NCBI GenBank assembly: GCA_029983625.1
Contig: JASBZF010000037.1
Coordinates: 1-14,938, forward strand
Direction: 5' to 3'
Origin: Pauljensenia sp.
Lineage (GTDB): Bacteria; Actinomycetota; Actinomycetes; Actinomycetales; Actinomycetaceae
DNA: 14,938 nucleotides
In this document: positions 12,491-14,938 of the stretch, piece after piece
Layout: every line of letters begins with the position of its first letter
Position numbering within the stretch: position 1 is the first letter of the stretch
Made by a program: the position numbers and the translations under genes
Notes under the pieces: model-generated
Told to the model about the DNA's origin: nothing
Seen by the model: only the letters and a program-made list of their open reading frames with translations
Database searches by the model: none

Positions 12491-14938
12491 TCAGTGCTTG
12501 GCCTGATGTTGTGCGCTGCAGGTATGGAAGCGCATATCGTGTCGTTTCTTTGTGGCTGCACCGAAAAGTGCCGCAAAGGCAAGGAGAATCCCCGTGAGGT
12601 AGAGAGTGTCTGCTGAGCGTCCTCCGGTCATGGGGATCTGAAGTCCTGGGATGATGCAGAGCTCACCGCTGTCGTGCGCGAAACCGTAGTCATGACTGGT
12701 AGTGCCGTCGTCGAAAAGGTAGCCGTCAATTGCGTGGGCAATAATCCTGCGTCCTTGGTCACTGAGTTCCCAGCGGATCGTGTCGCTGTCTTCGGGTTTG
12801 ATCCACACGGCGTTGTCAGGGCCGCACGGATCCTTCACCTGTGTGGGAGGTGCGGGGATAGCGATGGTGATTCTTTCTGTCCAGCTGAAAGTCGTAGAGG
12901 AACGATTGCTTCCTTCAGGGCCGAGGTTACGATCTCCGAAAACATCTGGCGCTTCCGCGTACACCTTGTATGTTTTCAGATACTTAGCTGCTGCTGTGAG
13001 GAGTGTACGGACGCTGACTTTCAGTGAGGAACCTGCGGGGAGTTCAGCAATGGTACCTGTGATGGTGTTTGTCGCGGCATCGTAAGCAAAATCAGTAGGA
13101 CAGGTGGCATTTCCGCTTTCAACGACGCATGTGATGTCCTGGATATCGGCTTGAACTTCGAGGACGTTGACTTGCTGTGCGGCAGTGCTGTCTGTGCTGA
13201 GTTGAAGCCTGAAGGGAACGTCTTCAGCTAAACCGACAGAGTTAGATACCTGAGTCTCGACGATCACCGGGTCACCCACTTGTGGGGAGTGATCCGATAC
13301 TGTCGTGAGCGTGGACGCATCTGCGCATCGCACGATTCCGACTGCTTCTTCCGAGCGCTCATAGCGCTGACCGTTGGCAAAAAGAATACCTGCTGCAGTG
13401 AATGCGAAAGCACGATTGTAGAGGTAGATGTCACCTGCACTGAAGGCACAGGCGTTTTCGCCGGCAGTAAAAGTGGCTTTGATAACAAGCTTCTTGCTCG
13501 GAGGAATACGCACGTTTTCGACCCAATAAGTCTGAATTTCTTGTGTTTTCGATGCCTGAAATGGAAGAAGTGAAGGTGGACATTCCATGGTTGAGGCATC
13601 GGAATCGCATACGTAGGAATAGGAAAAAGGAATCGTTACAGGATTGTGCTGTTCGTCATGGAAGAAGATACTGTCTTCTACCCGCAGGTCCGCATCACGC
13701 TCACCTGTATTTTCGTAACTCACCATGTAGGTGCGTTTTTCGCCCGGTTCTGTGAGGATTCGATCCTGTTCTTTTTCCACTCGAGCAGTGATGGGAGGGC
13801 AGGAGGGAATCCGAATTTTCCCTGTGACCGTTGAGGATTCGCGGAAATTTCCGCTGGAGAAGAAGCTAGCGTTGAGAGGGGAGGCCGTGGCTTCGTTATT
13901 AATGATGATGTCGCGCGCGACAAAATCGCATTTCCCATCAAGGGCAACATGAGCTTTGAGAACGAGTTTCTTTCCTACTGGAATCGTTACTGCATTCGAC
14001 CATACGGACACACCGCTCTTGTTCTCTTTCGATGTGCGATCCCGGTGGAGTTCAGCCGGACATGGCATCGTTGAGGCTTGAGGGTCACATTCGTAGGAAT
14101 AGAGGAAATCAGGGTAAATGGCAGAGGGATTCGTATGAGCTGGAGGTCTGACAGAGACTTCATCTCTAATTTCGATCGCTGCGTCAATCTTTCCTGTGTT
14201 CTCATAGGTGACCGTATAGATACGTTCCTCATTCATCTCAGTATCTATTTTATCCTGTTCCTTTTTTACACTCACTGAGGGGAGAGGGCGAGGAACTGTT
14301 ACAATTTTTTCGCATTGCGGTAATCCCTGTATTTCGCCCTCTACTGCACTGCTTTTCCTAATATAGGGCTTGCCGTATTGACTGGTACCGTAATAATCGT
14401 ATTCTCCGCTAATGGGATCGAAGGGGATGTCGTAAGTATAGACAACAGCAGTATTGACGATCTCAATTTTTCCATTGTGAACAGAACACGAATCCTGATT
14501 CACGTGTACCTGGGTTGTGAGAACAATTTTCTTCCCCGCAGGAATCTTCACCTTTGTGTCAGGCAAAACACCAGTGCTGTAGCTGCTTATCTCTTTTGTC
14601 TGAGATGCTGGTAATGTTGGGCAAGGAGCTGTCGAGTTCTGCAGATCGCATACGGTGGAGTAAGTGAAGGTTCCGGTTTCTCCATCGCGAAAAGAGAGAA
14701 AATCGACAATATTGACCTCTGCGTCATCCCTGCCAATATTCTCATAAGTCACGGTATAGGTGCGTGCTTCGCCCATCTTCGTCACCACTTTATCCTGCTT
14801 CTTCGTGACGGTAACTGCGGGGCGAGAACAAGCGGGAATCTTCAGGGTTCCTACAACTTCTGCGGACTCTGTCTGCCTGAATCCCTCTTTTGTAAACGTT
14901 ATCTGCGCAGTGTTGCGTATCTGAATATCGCCATTGAG
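12491..14938 (-). CDS. Large repetitive cell-wall-anchored surface protein (N-terminus outside window)
   Basis: The frame is open from the window edge to TGA 12491-12493: 815 residues with no start visible, so the export signal lies outside. From the N-terminal side, the end of one repeat is followed by three full repeats of about 160-180 residues (14818-13320). Each opens with KK/KEQDK-type residues and YTVTYENTG, carries a CD...CP pair, IP.GKK.VL, another Cys, and closes with G.I..C. Next is a DUF11-like beta domain (about 13320-12880), then DPCGPDNAVWIKPEDSD...TSHDYG, a domain seen in Actinomyces wall proteins. IPMTG (12637-12623), a hydrophobic span and KKR form a sorting signal; a further 17 residues follow. 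It is probably an adhesin or stalk attached by sortase; the ligand is unknown. Codon use is visibly more AT-rich between about 14100 and 14700. Confidence 0.88.
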   Translation of the reverse strand, partial: LNGDIQIRNTAQITFTKEGFRQTESAEVVGTLKIPACSRPAVTVTKKQDKVVTKMGEARTYTVTYENIGRDDAEVNIVDFLSFRDGETGTFTYSTVCDLQNSTAPCPTLPASQTKEISSYSTGVLPDTKVKIPAGKKIVLTTQVHVNQDSCSVHNGKIEIVNTAVVYTYDIPFDPISGEYDYYGTSQYGKPYIRKSSAVEGEIQGLPQCEKIVTVPRPLPSVSVKKEQDKIDTEMNEERIYTVTYENTGKIDAAIEIRDEVSVRPPAHTNPSAIYPDFLYSYECDPQASTMPCPAELHRDRTSKENKSGVSVWSNAVTIPVGKKLVLKAHVALDGKCDFVARDIIINNEATASPLNASFFSSGNFRESSTVTGKIRIPSCPPITARVEKEQDRILTEPGEKRTYMVSYENTGERDADLRVEDSIFFHDEQHNPVTIPFSYSYVCDSDASTMECPPSLLPFQASKTQEIQTYWVENVRIPPSKKLVIKATFTAGENACAFSAGDIYLYNRAFAFTAAGILFANGQRYERSEEAVGIVRCADASTLTTVSDHSPQVGDPVIVETQVSNSVGLAEDVPFRLQLSTDSTAAQQVNVLEVQADIQDITCVVESGNATCPTDFAYDAATNTITGTIAELPAGSSLKVSVRTLLTAAAKYLKTYKVYAEAPDVFGDRNLGPEGSNRSSTTFSWTERITIAIPAPPTQVKDPCGPDNAVWIKPEDSDTIRWELSDQGRRIIAHAIDGYLFDDGTTSHDYGFAHDSGELCIIPGLQIPMTGGRSADTLYLTGILLAFAALFGAATKKRHDMRFHTCSAQHQAKH
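13320..14818 (-). repeat. Three tandem Cys-containing repeats in the surface protein
   Basis: Unit 1 spans about 14818-14277 (180 aa), unit 2 about 14276-13799 (159 aa) and unit 3 about 13798-13320 (159 aa). The end of an earlier unit (IPACSRPAV) lies at 14816-14845. Shared landmarks are EQD(K/R), YENTG, Y.CD..AST..CP, IP..KK(L/I)V(L/I), one lone Cys in the middle and a Cys near the end. Four cysteines per unit suggest two disulfides outside the cell. The units differ widely in sequence, so they are old duplications. I do not recognise the fold by name; a DUF11/Ig-like beta sandwich is likely. Confidence 0.75.

Overview
The window looks like a chromosome segment of a moderately GC-rich actinobacterium. 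The family-level guess is Actinomycetaceae (Actinomyces/Schaalia-like), which is an inference. It rests on a Mycobacterium-type Nei1 glycosylase, a DtxR/MntR regulator with an SH3-like tail, a long actinobacterial LeuS, and a surface protein ending in the Actinomyces-style 'DPCGP' domain plus a sortase signal. No species can be named from sequence alone.

Left part (1 to about 2870) is the right-hand end of a degraded prophage or phage-derived element. It holds the 3' end of a phage-type family A DNA polymerase, a convergent Abi-like HEPN gene whose stop overlaps the polymerase stop, and a structured leader with a possible 20-codon ORF. A BRO-N/KilAC antirepressor follows, then a gene that begins like a 'YICSPYRG' protein and breaks off. 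About 480 bp of scrambled, mostly non-coding sequence ends this part.

Middle part (2876 to 8995) is chromosomal housekeeping: bcp peroxiredoxin, tRNA-Lys(CUU) on the opposite strand, a manganese-type MntR regulator, a HIT-family hydrolase divergent from leuS, leuS itself, and nei1. Hairpins mark most gene ends. bcp, mntR and nei1 fit an oxidative-stress and metal-homeostasis theme, but nothing shows that they are co-regulated.

Right part (8996 to 14938) is read entirely from the minus strand. In transcription order it holds a partial sortase-anchored surface protein, a strong terminator, a YigZ/IMPACT protein, cysK, cysE and a GNAT acetyltransferase. CysE makes O-acetylserine and CysK turns it into cysteine. 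CysE keeps the C-terminal isoleucine that docks in the CysK active site, so a cysteine synthase complex is expected.

No complete new multi-gene system is evident. The least explained items are the Cys-rich tandem repeat of the surface protein, the leader ORF and hairpin before the antirepressor, the HEPN gene lodged in the phage remnant, the complementary Shine-Dalgarno arms between the HIT gene and leuS, and a 26-bp perfect palindrome inside mntR.
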